Counted from the stretch's first letter, positions 12,901-29,015 are shown. The stretch is DNA of 54,010 bases from Kitasatospora phosalacinea (GCF_000716545.1 NZ_JNWZ01000057.1:1-54010), one strand, 5' to 3'. The notes: generated by a model not told the origin, from the sequence alone. Numbers and translations: made by a program.

Positions 12901-14925
12901 GGGCGAGGTGGAGGCGGCGCTGACCGCGCTGGACGGGGTGGCGGCGGCCTGCGTGCTGGTGCGCGGCGGGCGGCTGGTGGCGTACCTGGTGCCGGGCCCG
13001 GACCCGCTCTCCGACGCCGAACTTCGGGCCCGGCTGGCGGAGGCGCTGCCGCCCTCGCTGGTGCCGTCGGTGTTCGTGCCCCTGGCGGCGCTGCCGCTGC
13101 TGCCCAACGGCAAGACCGACCGGCGGGCGCTGCCCGACCCCGTCCTCCCCGAGCGGTCGGCGGGCGGGGAGGGGCGGGAGCTGACGGCGGACGAGCGGGT
13201 GCTGTGCGAGGTGTTCGCGGCGGTGCTGCGGGTGCCGGAGGTCCGTCCCGACGACGACTTCTTCGCGCTGGGCGGTGACAGCATCCTCTCCATCCAGCTG
13301 GTCAGCCGGGCCCGCGAGGCCGGGCTGCGGATCACCCCGCGCGAGGTGTTCCTGCACCGCACGCCGGAGGCGGTGGCGGCGGTGGCCGGATCCGCCGCCG
13401 AGGGCGGCGCGGCCCCGGCGCGGGCGCAGGACGGCACGGGGACGATGCCGCCGACGCCGATCGCGGCCTGGTTCCTGGAGCGGCCGGGCCCCACCGACGG
13501 CTACAACCAGTCCGCGGTGCTGCGCACTCCGGCGGGCGCGGACCGGGAGCGGCTGGCGGCCGCGCTCCAACTGCTGGTCGACCACCACGACGTGCTGCGG
13601 ATGCGGGTGGTGCGCGCGGCGGACGGCCCGGCGGGTGGCGGGGCGCTGCTGGAGGTGTTGCCGCGCGGCGCGGTGCCGGTCGCGCCCCGGCTGGAGCGGG
13701 TGGACGTCGCGGGCCTGGACGAGGAGCGGGTGCGCGCCGTCCTCGCGGAGGCGGGCGAGCGGGCCCGGCGGCGGCTGCGGCCGGCGGACGGGCGGGTGTT
13801 CGAGGCGGTGTGGTGCGACGCGGGCGCGGCGGCGCGCGGCCGGCTGCTGCTGGTGGTGCACCACCTGGCGGTGGACGCGGTGTCCTGGCGGATCCTGGTC
13901 GAGGACCTGGCCACGGCCTGGCGCGCGGTCGCCGACGGGACGGCGGCGGCGCTGCCGCCGGTCGGCACGCCGTACCGCGCCTGGGCCCGGCTGCTGGCCG
14001 AGCAGGGCGCGAGCGGCGCCCGGACGGACGAGCTGCCGCTGTGGGAGGCGGCGACGGCGGCGCGGCCGGGCGGCCCGGCGCTGGACCCGTCCCGCGACAC
14101 GGCCGGGCGGACCGGGACGCTGACGACCCGTCCGGCGGCCGGACGCACGCGGGAGCTGCTGACCACCGCGCCGCAGGCGTTCCACGCCGGGGTGGACGAC
14201 GTCCTGCTGACGGCGCTCGCGCTGGCGGTGCGCTCGCGGCGCGTCGAGGACGCGGACGGCCCGGGCGGGGTGCTGGTGGGCCTGGAGAGCCACGGGCGCG
14301 AGCAGCTCGCCGAGGGGCTGGACCTGTCGCGGACGGTGGGCTGGTTCACCAGCCTGTACCCGGTGCTGCTGGATCCGGGGCCGCTGGATCCGCGCGACCC
14401 GGGCCGCTTCGACGCGGGCCTGGTGGACCGGGCGGTGAAGAACGTCAAGGAGCAGCTGCGCGCGGTGCCGGACCGCGGCGTCGGGTACGGGGTGCTGCGG
14501 CACCTGGACCCGGCGGCCCGGGAGCGGCTGGCGGGCGGCGCGGGCCCGCGGATCGGCTTCAACTACCTGGGCCGGTACCCGGCGCCCGGCTCGGGTCCGG
14601 CGGCGGACTGGGAGGTGCTGCCGGACGGCGGCGCGCCCGCCGCGGCCGACCCGGGGATGCCGGTGCACCACGTGCTGGACATCAACGCGCACACCGAGGA
14701 CGGGCCGGACGGGCCGTGCCTGCACGTCCGCTGGACGTGGGCCGCCGACCTGCTCGCCGAGGCGGACGTGGCCGCGCTCGCCGGGGCCTTCGACCGGGCG
14801 CTGCGCGCGATCGCGGAGCACTCCGCGCAGCCCGACGCGGGCGGCTGGACGCCGTCCGACCTCCCCCTGGTCTCCCTGGACCAGGCCCAGCTCGACCGAC
14901 TGAAGAACAAGTGGGGTGGACGCGC

Positions 14926-14929
<4 letters not shown>
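930..14929 (+). CDS. Four-module NRPS (C-A-T)x3, C-A-T-E; reading frame broken twice in this sequence
   Basis: A giant nonribosomal peptide synthetase of about 4,665 residues if the two breaks are repaired. Order: C (HHIAVDG, about 1371-1391), A, T; C, A, T; C, A, T; C, A, T and a terminal epimerization domain ([10 protein letters not shown] near 13858, FNYLG near 14560). Carrier domains show GGHSLL three times and GGDSILSIQ before the E domain, the form typical ahead of epimerases. Translation runs in one frame to about 2992, then +1 to about 9245, then +1 again to the stop. At each switch the A domain jumps from FDAST to LRVV.AGGE, losing about 58 residues. The flanking protein is intact and highly conserved, so the gene is either an assembly casualty or newly broken. 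The ATG at 930 has GAGGTG 8 bases upstream. The stop overlaps the next NRPS gene as ATGA. Confidence 0.85.
2849..2992 (+). repeat. 144-bp A-domain repeat, copy 1, ending at the frame break
   Basis: Bases 2849-2992 match 9102-9245 with a single mismatch that I can see (C against G in the codon after GGGGTCA). The repeat covers the A3-A4 part of the A domains of modules 1 and 3. The two sequences diverge exactly where each A domain loses its next 58 or so residues. A second shared block follows at about 3061 and 9320. Confidence 0.85.
2985..3003 (+). other. Frame break and internal deletion in A domain of module 1
   Basis: Reading in the start frame gives FDAST and then nonsense. Reading +1 from 2995 gives [14 protein letters not shown], the normal A5 approach. 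Compared with the intact A domain at 16915-17120, about 58 residues and two extra bases are missing. The lost part contains pocket positions 239 and 278. The break coincides with the end of the 144-bp repeat, which favours assembly collapse. Confidence 0.8.
3985..7200 (+). other. NRPS module 2 (C-A-T), Gln-like code
   Basis: LCL-type C domain with HHVGADG, an intact A domain, and a carrier site GGHSLL near 7069. Pocket residues read from [26 protein letters not shown] and VTID give D-A-W-Q-L-G-L-I-D plus the A10 Lys. This is close to the remembered glutamine code DAWQFGLIDK. The assignment is by eye and tentative. Confidence 0.6.
9102..9245 (+). repeat. 144-bp A-domain repeat, copy 2, ending at the frame break
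   Basis: This is the second copy of the block at 2849-2992, with one visible mismatch. It ends at the same codon (FDAS) at which module 3 changes frame. Confidence 0.85.
9241..9259 (+). other. Frame break and internal deletion in A domain of module 3
   Basis: The incoming frame reads FDAST and then fails. Reading +1 from 9248 gives [16 protein letters not shown], which is normal A-domain sequence. The lesion is in the same place, with the same frame change, as in module 1 but with a slightly different right edge (AGL is retained here). Two independent identical lesions in one gene are unlikely, so a shared assembly or mapping problem is the simplest explanation. Confidence 0.8.
10240..14880 (+). 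other. NRPS module 4 (C-A-T-E), Gln-like code, D-configured residue
   Basis: C domain with HHIAGDG, an intact A domain, a carrier site GGDSILSIQ, and a full epimerization domain from about 13440. Pocket residues from FDASVW, LAQFVP, LCGGEPL, LYGPTE and ATVD give D-A-W-Q-L-G-L-V-D plus Lys, nearly the same as module 2. The E domain shows [10 protein letters not shown], a GWFTSLYPV segment and FNYLGRY, so residue 4 should be released to the next enzyme in D form. Confidence 0.65.
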
Positions 14930-22410
<7,481 letters not shown>

Positions 22411-22425
22411 GGCGGCGGACGGGGG

Positions 22426-22473
22426 CCCCGGAGCCGGGGCGGTCGGCGTTGCCCGGCCGCCCCGGCTCCGGGG
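22426..22473. terminator. Bidirectional intrinsic-type hairpin terminator
   Basis: A perfect 17-bp stem, left arm 22426-22442 and right arm 22457-22473, encloses a 14-base loop. It lies 15 bases after the NRPS stop and 31 bases beyond the stop of the convergent VOC gene, so it can serve both. As is common in streptomycetes, there is no clear U-tract. Confidence 0.8.
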
Positions 22474-22503
22474 GTCGGCGCGGTGCGGCGGGGCCCCGGG
22501 GGC

Positions 22504-22884
22504 TCAGCGGCCGAGCGGGGAGCCGACGCGGTGCAGGGTGCCGTCCGGGTCGACGTAGCCGAACTCGCGCAGCCCGTACGGGGTGTCGACCGGACCGGTC
22601 AGCCGTCCCGGCGGGTCCGCCGCCGCCCACTCGGCGTGCACCGCGTCCGCGTCCGACACGTACAGGTAGACGACCGCGCCGGTGCGCAGCGGATCGTGCT
22701 CCGCCCATTCGGTCAGGTGGAGCTCGACCGCACCGCGCGAGACGAAACCGTATCCGGGCCCGCCCCCGTACCGTTCGGTCGCGAACCCGAGGCGACCGTA
22801 GCGGGCCAGGGCGGCGGCCAGGTCGCGGACCGGGACCACCGGCGCGATCCGTTCGAACGCGGCGGGGCCGGGCTGTGCGGACAC
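22504..22884 (-). CDS. VOC-superfamily (glyoxalase / bleomycin-resistance-like) protein
   Basis: A 126-residue single-domain protein of the vicinal-oxygen-chelate fold. It shows the usual pattern: an opening IAPVVPVRDLAAALARYGRLGF, a central VELHL strand, a VYLYVSDADAVHAEW segment and a closing FGYVDPDGTLHRVGSP. Members either bind and sequester drugs of the bleomycin type or catalyse metal-dependent reactions; this one cannot be assigned further. The GTG at 22884 is chosen because GGAGGAG lies just upstream and the reading frame beyond it is non-conserved. It is convergent with the NRPS operon, so a self-resistance role is possible but has no direct support. Confidence 0.8.
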   Translation of the reverse strand: MSAQPGPAAFERIAPVVPVRDLAAALARYGRLGFATERYGGGPGYGFVSRGAVELHLTEWAEHDPLRTGAVVYLYVSDADAVHAEWAAADPPGRLTGPVDTPYGLREFGYVDPDGTLHRVGSPLGR

Positions 22885-23290
22885 GCACTCCTCCGAGGAC
22901 GGACGGTGGGTGCGCCCGGGCCGGGCGCGCCCCTCGGGAGAAGTATCCGGTCCGACTGCGGGCCGGCGGTACCCCGCCCCTCGGCCGGCGATCGCGTCAC
23001 GCGTTCCGAAGCGCCAACCGGCATGGAATACAAGGGAATTGCTCCCATTGCGCACGACACTGCGCGTAGCACTGCGTATAGCACCGCGGAACATACCCGT
23101 CCGGACCGGCCGACATTGGCACCGAACCGCCTTTGGCCACAGTCCGCACCAATGCGTTCCAGGTGCTCACGAATCATCAAAATGGCGACAATAAAAGGGA
23201 CTTGACCCACCATCGGATTTCCACCAGGCTCTGCTTGGCGGTGACCATTCAAGGTTCCGCGGAATCCCCCACACCCTCAGGGAGTGTCCC
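22885..23290. other. Intergenic region between the VOC gene and the secreted protease gene
   Basis: 406 bases between divergent genes, with noticeably lower GC from about 23010 to 23260, so both promoters should lie here. TTGACC at 23202-23207 is a reasonable -35 element for the rightward gene, but no good -10 element sits 16-18 bases downstream. A 10-bp palindrome TTCCGCGGAA is at 23255-23264. No coding sequence is supported. Confidence 0.4.
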
Positions 23291-23893
23291 TTGCCCCGCT
23301 CGTACCGGGTGGCGGCCGTCTTCGCGGCAGCCGCTGTCATGCTCACGCCCACATTGGCGCAGGCGCAGTCCATCGACAACATGTACCCGACCGGCAACTA
23401 CTACCCGACCTGCTACGACGGCAGCCTCTCGCAGGGACACTTCTGCCAGACCGACAACGCCGACCTGACGGTCTACATGCAGGGCTCGCTGAGCTCCGGC
23501 GCGAAGAGCACCATCAAGTCGGCGCTCAGCTCCTACTACAGCCCCACCGACCTGGCCGTCTCCGTCAAGTCCTCGGGCGTGTACACCGGTTCGTCGGAGA
23601 CCGACATCATCTACCAGTCCGGCACGCTGTCGGACTCCTACATCGGCATGACCTGGTGCGACGACGCGGTGACCAGCACCAAGTGCGACCAGCACTACAT
23701 CCGCTTCAACAAGCACTTCGGCATCAACAAGTCCGACGCCTGCCACGAGACCGGCCACGCCGTCGGCCTCACCCACGGGAACAACGCCTCCCCCAGGGTG
23801 GACCCGAACAACACGGTCGTCGGCTGCATGACCGAGATCGACACCTACTACCTCGGGGCCAACAACCGGGCCGAGATCAACGCGACGTACTGA
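23291..23893 (+). CDS. Secreted metzincin-type zinc metalloprotease
   Basis: A 200-residue exported protein. The N-terminus is a Sec signal peptide (positive start, Ala/Val-rich core, LAQAQS cleavage region near residue 25). The catalytic motif is HETGHAVGLTH, which is HExxHxxGxxH with three zinc-binding His residues, followed by VGCM as a likely Met-turn. Several Cys residues suggest disulfides. The TTG at 23291 is chosen because the only nearby ATG, at 23339, would remove half of the signal peptide, and an AGGGAG ribosome binding site precedes the TTG. It resembles snapalysin in size and motif but is not its close copy. The next gene begins in its stop codon (TGATG), implying coupled expression. 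Confidence 0.8.
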   Translation: MPRSYRVAAVFAAAAVMLTPTLAQAQSIDNMYPTGNYYPTCYDGSLSQGHFCQTDNADLTVYMQGSLSSGAKSTIKSALSSYYSPTDLAVSVKSSGVYTGSSETDIIYQSGTLSDSYIGMTWCDDAVTSTKCDQHYIRFNKHFGINKSDACHETGHAVGLTHGNNASPRVDPNNTVVGCMTEIDTYYLGANNRAEINATY

Positions 23894-25062
23894 TGGGGAC
23901 CACGGACATGACCACTCGCCGCCGCATCGCCGCCGCCCTCGCCGTCACCGCCGCGGCCACCGCCGTCGCCGTGACCCTCGGCACCGGCACCCACCACGCC
24001 CCCGCGACGCCCGCGGCCCCCGCCCCCACCGGGCACCGGGTCATCCTGGCCGACGCCAAGGAGCGGCTCCCCTCGGACACCGCCCAGGACTGGGTCTCCT
24101 ACGGCGACCACACCGTCGTCGCCAAGGTCACCGCCGAGACCGCCGACACGCCGTCCGCCGAGGAGCAGGCCTCCGGGGAGGGCTACGTCAGCCGCACGGT
24201 CACCCTGGCCGTCCAGCAGACCCTCTGGGACCGCAGCGGGGCCCCCGCGCTGCCCGCCGGCCTGACCCTGACGGTGGACGGCTGGGCCTTCACCGGCTCG
24301 ACCCGGACCCCGCTGTCGACCGAGGGCTCGCGGCTGGAGGTCGGCCACACCTACCTGCTCACCCTGGCCCGCTTCGCCAGCGGCGAGTGGGCCCCGATCG
24401 GCGGCGGCGCCCGCCTGCCCTACGACAACAGCACGGTCGGCAACGGCGAGTACGAGGGGACGGCGGTCACCCCGGACTCGCTCATGAAGATCGCCGCCTC
24501 CGGGCCCAACTCCACCAACGCCGACCCGGGTTCCGGCGCCGACGCGTCCGCCGACACCGCCCCGGCCACGGTCCTGGACAAGGTGGTCGGCCAGGGCGGC
24601 ACCTCGGTGGCCGCGCTGCTCACCGGGACCGCGCCCGACCCGGTGGCCCAGCAGAACTTCGCGCTGGACCCGGTGGCCCGCCGCGCGGCGGTCGTCGGCA
24701 CCACCGCCCCGCAGGACACCTACTGCTCGCTGGCGGCGCCGCTCGACCGGTCCGCCGGCAGCGTCCTCACCCGCGCCGAGCTCGGCAGCCTGCTCCAGGA
24801 GCTCGCGGGCAAGGCGACCGGTAGCGCCGCCGGCTACGCGACCACCCTCGCCGCCTACGACAACGGCGACACCACGGTCACCGCGGTCCAGGCGGCGGCC
24901 GCCCAGGCCGCCCTGACCGCGGACCTGAACAGCACCTGCGGGCTGACCGTCTCGCTCGACCCGTCCCCGGCCCCGTCGCCCAGCCCGTCCGCGAGCGCGT
25001 CGCCGAGCCCGTCGCCGAGCCCCACCGGAGGCGGCAACACCCCGCCGCACACCACCGGCTGA
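23893..25062 (+). CDS. Secreted protein of unknown function coupled to the metzincin gene
   Basis: A 389-residue protein with an N-terminal hydrophobic Ala/Val-rich segment (residues about 11-35) that looks like a signal peptide or anchor. A folded extracellular region follows, then a C-terminal Pro/Ser-rich tail of PSPSPS type ending TGGGNTPPHTTG. I recognise no catalytic motif. The start overlaps the stop of the protease gene as TGATG. An ATG at 23908 is an alternative. The tight coupling suggests that it acts with the protease, for example as surface tether, inhibitor or substrate, but that is inference. Confidence 0.75.
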   Translation: MGTTDMTTRRRIAAALAVTAAATAVAVTLGTGTHHAPATPAAPAPTGHRVILADAKERLPSDTAQDWVSYGDHTVVAKVTAETADTPSAEEQASGEGYVSRTVTLAVQQTLWDRSGAPALPAGLTLTVDGWAFTGSTRTPLSTEGSRLEVGHTYLLTLARFASGEWAPIGGGARLPYDNSTVGNGEYEGTAVTPDSLMKIAASGPNSTNADPGSGADASADTAPATVLDKVVGQGGTSVAALLTGTAPDPVAQQNFALDPVARRAAVVGTTAPQDTYCSLAAPLDRSAGSVLTRAELGSLLQELAGKATGSAAGYATTLAAYDNGDTTVTAVQAAAAQAALTADLNSTCGLTVSLDPSPAPSPSPSASASPSPSPSPTGGGNTPPHTTG

Positions 25063-25080
25063 CGGATCCCACCGGCCCTG

Positions 25081-25113
25081 AGCGGGGCGCACGCGATCAG
25101 CGTGCGCCCCGCT
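25081..25113 (+). terminator. Hairpin terminator after the protease pair
   Basis: A 14-bp perfect stem (25081-25094 with 25100-25113) and a 5-base loop, 18 bases after the stop codon. It is followed by TTCGCCGTGCTTG, slightly T-rich for this genome. Confidence 0.75.
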
Positions 25114-25259
25114 TCGCCGTGCTTGCCCCGCAGGGGCCCGGCCCGGCAACCAGTACGCCGTCCGCCGGGGCCGTGGGCCGCTCCGCGTGAGCGGTGGCCG
25201 TCCGGGGGGGGCGGCCGGGGGACGGCGCCCGGGGAGGACCGGCCGCCGGTCCTCCCCCG

Positions 25260-26243
25260 TCAGGTGGGCGGCCCCGCCGGGGCGAGGAGGGTGTGCAGGG
25301 AGCGGTCGTGGCGGCGCAGCCAGGCCCGGTAGTCGGGGTTGGCGCCGGCGAGGTCGAGGTAGGCGTGGCGGAGGTCGGTCCAGAGGCCGTCGAGTGCCGG
25401 GCCGCCGACGGTGTCGGGGCGCCAGGTGAGCAGCAGCCGGACGGCGATCGGGTCGCCGTGGACGGGGCGCAGGACGGTGCCGGGGCCGGGCGGCGAGGTG
25501 GGCTGGCAGGGGCGGACGGCTTCGCCGGAGGCGACGAGTTCGGCGGCGGTGGCGTTGTCCCGGACCTGGATGACCCGCGGGTCGAGTCCGGCTTCGGCGA
25601 AGACCCGGCGCAGTGCGGCGTACTCGTGGTCGGCGGTCGGGTCGACCATCCAGGTGTCGTGGGCGAGGTCGGCGAGGCTGACGACCGGCCGGCCGGCGGC
25701 GGGGTGGGACTCGGCGAGGGCGACGAACTGGGGTTCGCGGGCGACCAGCACCCGCTGTTCGGTGCCGGCGGGCACGCGCAGCGGGAAGCCCTCGCTCTCG
25801 TGGACGAAGGCGGTGTCGAGCTGTTCGGCGGCGACCAGGTGGAGCAGGGCGATCGCCGAGATGTCGATGTGGATGGTGGTGTCCGTCTCCGGGATCCGGT
25901 CGTGGATGCGGCGCAGCCAGGCGGGGACGGCGCGGCTGCCGACGCTGCCGATCCGGAGCCGGCGGCGGCCCGGTCCGGCGGCCTCGGCGCGGGCGGCGGC
26001 GACGAGGGCGTCCATCTCGGTGACCACGGGCCTGGCGCGGGAGAGCACCCAGTGACCGAGGGCGGTGGGGCGGCTGCCGGTCCGTTCGCGGGTGAACAGC
26101 CGTCCGCCGATGGCCCGTTCGATGCGGTGCAGTTGGGTGGTGAGCGAGGGCTGGGTCATGCCGAGCCGACGGGCGGCCTTCCGGACGCTGCCGGTGTCCG
26201 CGATCGCGCACAGCACCCGCAGGTGTCGGACGTCGAGCTCCAT
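25260..26243 (-). CDS. snpR: LysR-family transcriptional regulator, SnpR-like
   Basis: A 327-residue LysR-type regulator. The N-terminal winged helix is clear ([35 protein letters not shown]), followed by a linker and an effector-binding domain ([13 protein letters not shown] onward). It is transcribed away from a snapalysin gene. In Streptomyces, a LysR-type activator named SnpR or MprR is known to lie divergent to snpA and to activate it; the same arrangement here supports the assignment. The ATG at 26243 is used; a GTG directly before it is equally possible. Confidence 0.88.
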   Translation of the reverse strand: MELDVRHLRVLCAIADTGSVRKAARRLGMTQPSLTTQLHRIERAIGGRLFTRERTGSRPTALGHWVLSRARPVVTEMDALVAAARAEAAGPGRRRLRIGSVGSRAVPAWLRRIHDRIPETDTTIHIDISAIALLHLVAAEQLDTAFVHESEGFPLRVPAGTEQRVLVAREPQFVALAESHPAAGRPVVSLADLAHDTWMVDPTADHEYAALRRVFAEAGLDPRVIQVRDNATAAELVASGEAVRPCQPTSPPGPGTVLRPVHGDPIAVRLLLTWRPDTVGGPALDGLWTDLRHAYLDLAGANPDYRAWLRRHDRSLHTLLAPAGPPT

Positions 26244-26462
26244 CACGGGAGCATAACCAGGCGCCCCCGATCCGCCAAGAGCATGTCAAGTGCCGCCCGT
26301 GGGACGCCAACCCCGCTCCCCCGCAAGGGCATTGACCCGGGCTATCGCCGGTTGCCATCTCCGCGCCCCGGCCGACCTGCCCCAAGCTCGGTGCAACAAC
26401 CCGTCACCGCCTCCCGGACGGCCTCCCCACGGCCCCCGGGACCCGCGAAATGGAGTCCCCAC
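26244..26462. promoter_or_regulatory. Shared snpR-snpA promoter and operator region
   Basis: 219 bases separate the divergent start codons. TTGACC at 26332-26337 could be a -35 element for snpA, but a matching -10 is not obvious. A LysR-type binding site (T-N11-A within partial dyads) is expected here from family knowledge; I could not pin one convincingly. A relatively AT-richer patch spans 26250-26300. Confidence 0.4.
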
Positions 26463-27092
26463 ATGAACCGCTCCATGACCGTGCTCGCCGCCGCCCTCGG
26501 GCTGGTCCTCGCGGCCGGCACCGCCGCCGTGCCCGCCGCCGCGGCCACCCCCGCCCAGGGCTACACCCCGTCCGCGAGCATCGCCGCCGACTCCGCCGAG
26601 GCGGCGGGCAACCAGGCGTTCTACGAGGCCGTGATGAAGTCGGCCCGCGCCAAGCAGGCCGCCAACCCCTACCTGCTGGCCGTCACCGTCACCTACGACG
26701 CCAGCCAGGCCCCGAGCTTCCGCACGATCATCTCCCAGAGCGCGCAGATCTGGAACTCCTCGGTCACCAACGTCCAGCTCCGCTCCGGCACCAACGCCGA
26801 CTTCCGCTACTACGAGGGCAACGACTCCCGCGGCTCCTACGCCTCCACCGACGGCCACGGCAGCGGCTACATCTTCCTCGACTACACGCAGAACCGGCAG
26901 TACAGCTCGCTGCGCGTCACCGCCCACGAGACCGGCCACGTGCTCGGCCTGCCCGACCACTACTCCGGCCCGTGCAGCGAGCTGATGTCCGGCGGCGGGC
27001 CCGGCACCTCGTGCACCAACCCGTACCCGAACGGCACCGAGCGGTCCCGGGTCAACAGCCTCTGGGCGTACGGCCTGGCCGCCGCCGGCTGA
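26463..27092 (+). CDS. snpA: Snapalysin, secreted small neutral metalloprotease
   Basis: A 209-residue preproprotein. A Sec signal peptide (residues 1-28, ending PAAAATPA) and a short propeptide precede a mature domain of about 14-15 kDa. The active site [21 protein letters not shown] contains HExxHxxGxxD, the distinguishing snapalysin signature in which Asp replaces the third zinc-binding His of metzincins. Two Cys pairs fit the known disulfides. Snapalysin cleaves milk and other proteins on the P1' side of aromatic residues. The ATG at 26463 starts a good signal peptide. The LysR gene upstream is its expected activator. Confidence 0.95.
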   Translation: MNRSMTVLAAALGLVLAAGTAAVPAAAATPAQGYTPSASIAADSAEAAGNQAFYEAVMKSARAKQAANPYLLAVTVTYDASQAPSFRTIISQSAQIWNSSVTNVQLRSGTNADFRYYEGNDSRGSYASTDGHGSGYIFLDYTQNRQYSSLRVTAHETGHVLGLPDHYSGPCSELMSGGGPGTSCTNPYPNGTERSRVNSLWAYGLAAAG

Positions 27093-27105
27093 CCCCCGCA
27101 CGTCC

Positions 27106-27139
27106 GAGGCGGCCGGCCCCGGGCGGGGCCGGCCGCCTC
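27106..27139. terminator. Bidirectional hairpin terminator after snpA
   Basis: A perfect 15-bp stem (27106-27120 with 27125-27139) and a 4-base loop lie between the snpA stop and the end of the convergent small gene at 27146. Confidence 0.8.
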
Positions 27140-27145
27140 GGCGCG

Positions 27146-27409
27146 CTACAGCACGGTGAGGGTGATCACCCACAGGTGCGGGTCGGGCGGGTCGGGCAGC
27201 ACGACGTAGTGGGCGATCAGTTCGGGCAGGACGATCTGCCGGACCGTGTCGTCCAGGTCCGCCCGGTCGCCGGGCGGCCACGACCAGGGGTCGCGCACCG
27301 CGGCCTCCAGGGCGACCTGCAACTGCTTGCACTGGTCCGTGGTCAGGACGGCGCGCACCAGGTCGGCGGCCTCGCGGGAGAGCCGGGCGCGGAAGGGTCG
27401 GGAGGTCAC
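27146..27409 (-). CDS. Small protein, possible RelE/ParE-like toxin
   Basis: An 87-residue protein with an N-terminal helical part and a C-terminal strand-rich part ending HLWVITLTVL, a shape reminiscent of RelE/ParE-type toxins. No catalytic residues are certain. Its ATG overlaps the stop of the upstream small gene as ATGA. That gene has a ribbon-helix-helix-like N-terminus. Upstream antitoxin plus overlapping toxin is the classical type II order, so the pair may be a toxin-antitoxin system. Assignment rests on organisation more than on sequence. Confidence 0.5.
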   Translation of the reverse strand: MTSRPFRARLSREAADLVRAVLTTDQCKQLQVALEAAVRDPWSWPPGDRADLDDTVRQIVLPELIAHYVVLPDPPDPHLWVITLTVL

Positions 27410-27660
27410 CGGCCGAAGACGTCCTCGAAGTCGACCCCGCCGTCCTCCGGGCGCCCGGCCCGGTTCCAGGCGTGGACGGTGGCGGCGGTGAGGGCCTCGG
27501 CCCGGGCGATCCGCTCCTCGCGGGTGCCGTGCGCGGCCCGGTAGTCGGCCGTCAGGACCCGGCCGAGGTAGGTGTCGGGGTCGATGCCCGCGCGCGCGGC
27601 CTCGGCCCTCAGGTGGGCCACCACCTCGTCGTCCAGACGGGTCGTCAGCTCAACGGTCAT
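27406..27660 (-). CDS. Small protein, possible ribbon-helix-helix antitoxin
   Basis: 84 residues. The N-terminus (MTVELTTRLDDEVVAHLRAEA) has the strand-then-helix pattern of ribbon-helix-helix DNA-binding antitoxins. The C-terminal half is acidic and probably flexible (RPEDGGVDFEDVFGR), as expected of a toxin-binding tail. It overlaps the next gene by 4 bases. Autoregulation would act in the 204-base gap toward the Spo0M gene. The alternative is a conserved regulatory pair unrelated to toxin function. Confidence 0.55.
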   Translation of the reverse strand: MTVELTTRLDDEVVAHLRAEAARAGIDPDTYLGRVLTADYRAAHGTREERIARAEALTAATVHAWNRAGRPEDGGVDFEDVFGR

Positions 27661-27864
27661 GCACCGATGGTACGGCCCGGACCGGCCCGCCGTACCGGAA
27701 CGGCGGACCCCGGACCCGGTGACGGCCCCGGTGACGGGCCCGGCGGCGGGGCTGACGGGGCGTCACGCGGGCGAGGGGCTGCGGGAGGCCGGCGGTCGAT
27801 GGCAAAGGGCGGGCAAAGTACGATCGGGGGCTCGTGGTCCTGAGTCTGTGAGGAGTGTCCCCGG

Positions 27865-28629
27865 ATGGTGTTCAAGCGGCTTCTCGGCGCCCTGGGTGTC
27901 GGCGGTCCCACCGTCGACACGGTGCTGTCGACCCCGGCGGTGTGTCCCGGCGGGAGCGTGCACGGCCGGGTCGACCTGGTCGGGGGTGAGCGGGACGCCG
28001 AGATCAACGGGATCACGCTCTGCCTGGCGGCCCGGGTCGAGGTGGAGTACGAGGACGGGGAGGGCCTGACCACCCGGGAGTTCGCCCCGGTGCGGGTCTG
28101 CGGGCCGCTGCGGTTGGCGGCCGGGGAGCGGCGGTCGGTCCCGTTCGCCTTCCCGGTGCCGTGGGAGACGCCGTTGACGGCCATCGGGGGGCACCACCTG
28201 TCGGGCATGGCGCTGGGGGTGCGCACCGACGTGGACATCGCGGGGCAGTTGGACCGGGGGGACACCGATCCGCTGGCGGTGGAGCCGCTGCCGGTGCAGC
28301 AGCGGGTGCTGGAGGCGATGTCGGCGCTGGGCTTCCACTTCCACCGGGCCGACCTGGAGGCCGGGCGGATCCACGGGACGGGGCAGACGCTGCCGTTCTA
28401 CCAGGAGATCGAGTACAAGGCGGCGCCGCAGTTCGCCGGGCGCTGCAACGAGGTCGAGCTGTCCTTCGTCACGGATCCGCACCGGGTCGAGGTGGTGCTG
28501 GAGTTCGACAAGCGCGGCGTGTTCCACGGCGGCGACTCGGTGCGGACGTTCGTGCTGGACCACGGCGCCGGCCGGCACGACCTGACCGGCACGGTGGACG
28601 GCTGGATCCGCGGCGCGCTGGGGCACTGA
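27865..28629 (+). CDS. spo0M: Spo0M-like sporulation-control protein
   Basis: 254 residues, the usual length for the arrestin-like Spo0M (sporulation-control) family. The start MVFKRLLGALGVGGPTVDTVL is typical, followed by beta-sandwich repeats such as PGGSVHGRVDLVGG and the family segment LPFYQEIEY and a C-terminal EVVLEFDKRG. Spo0M in Bacillus affects sporulation and cell division; its actinomycete homologues are poorly characterised. AGGAG lies 9 bases upstream of the ATG. It stands alone between divergent small genes and a convergent hypothetical gene. Confidence 0.88.
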   Translation: MVFKRLLGALGVGGPTVDTVLSTPAVCPGGSVHGRVDLVGGERDAEINGITLCLAARVEVEYEDGEGLTTREFAPVRVCGPLRLAAGERRSVPFAFPVPWETPLTAIGGHHLSGMALGVRTDVDIAGQLDRGDTDPLAVEPLPVQQRVLEAMSALGFHFHRADLEAGRIHGTGQTLPFYQEIEYKAAPQFAGRCNEVELSFVTDPHRVEVVLEFDKRGVFHGGDSVRTFVLDHGAGRHDLTGTVDGWIRGALGH

Positions 28630-28659
28630 GCGCGCGGCGCGGAAGCGGCGGGCGGGCCC

Positions 28660-28935
28660 CTACGGGGTGTCCGCCGTCCAGTCCCAGCGCCGGGGGTCGG
28701 CGGGGCGCGGTTCGTAGTGGGAGCGGCCCTCGGCGCCGTGCCGGCCGAGGTGGGTGGGCAGGGCGGCCCCGGCGGCGAGCGCCTCGCCGCTCCAGCCGGT
28801 GACGTCCAGCAGGAGGCCGTCGAGGGGGCCGCCGACCAGTTCCCGGTAGGTGCGGCCGGGACGGGGGCCCGGGTCTTCGTGGTCGGCTCCGTAGACCCGG
28901 CCCCGCAGCAGCAGTTCGTCGTACGCGTCGTCCAT
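28660..28935 (-). CDS. Conserved-looking hypothetical protein
   Basis: 91 residues, soluble and acidic, starting MDDAYDELLLRGRVYG and ending in an aromatic stretch (HYEPRPADPRRWDWTADTP). The middle segment YRELVGGPLDGLLLDVTGW looks like a globular fold with several Gly/Leu turns. I do not recognise a family. A longer upstream reading in this frame belongs to the shadow of the next gene and is not used. Codon bias agrees with a real gene. Confidence 0.6.
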   Translation of the reverse strand: MDDAYDELLLRGRVYGADHEDPGPRPGRTYRELVGGPLDGLLLDVTGWSGEALAAGAALPTHLGRHGAEGRSHYEPRPADPRRWDWTADTP

Positions 28936-28985
28936 CCGACCAGGGTGGCACCCAGGTCCGACATCCCGGCGGGCCCGGGGCCGCG

Positions 28986-29015
28986 GGGCGCCCGCGTGAC
29001 CCGGGGCGGGCGCCC
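28986..29015 (-). terminator. Hairpin after the last gene of the N-N bond cluster
   Basis: A 9-bp stem (28986-28994 with 29007-29015) and a 12-base loop lie 40-70 bases downstream of the LysA-like stop in its reading direction, and could end the long leftward operon. Confidence 0.5.

Noticed and set aside
23339..23893. ATG start for the secreted metzincin
   Set aside because: It would leave only about nine residues before the signal cleavage region; the upstream TTG with AGGGAG gives a complete signal peptide.
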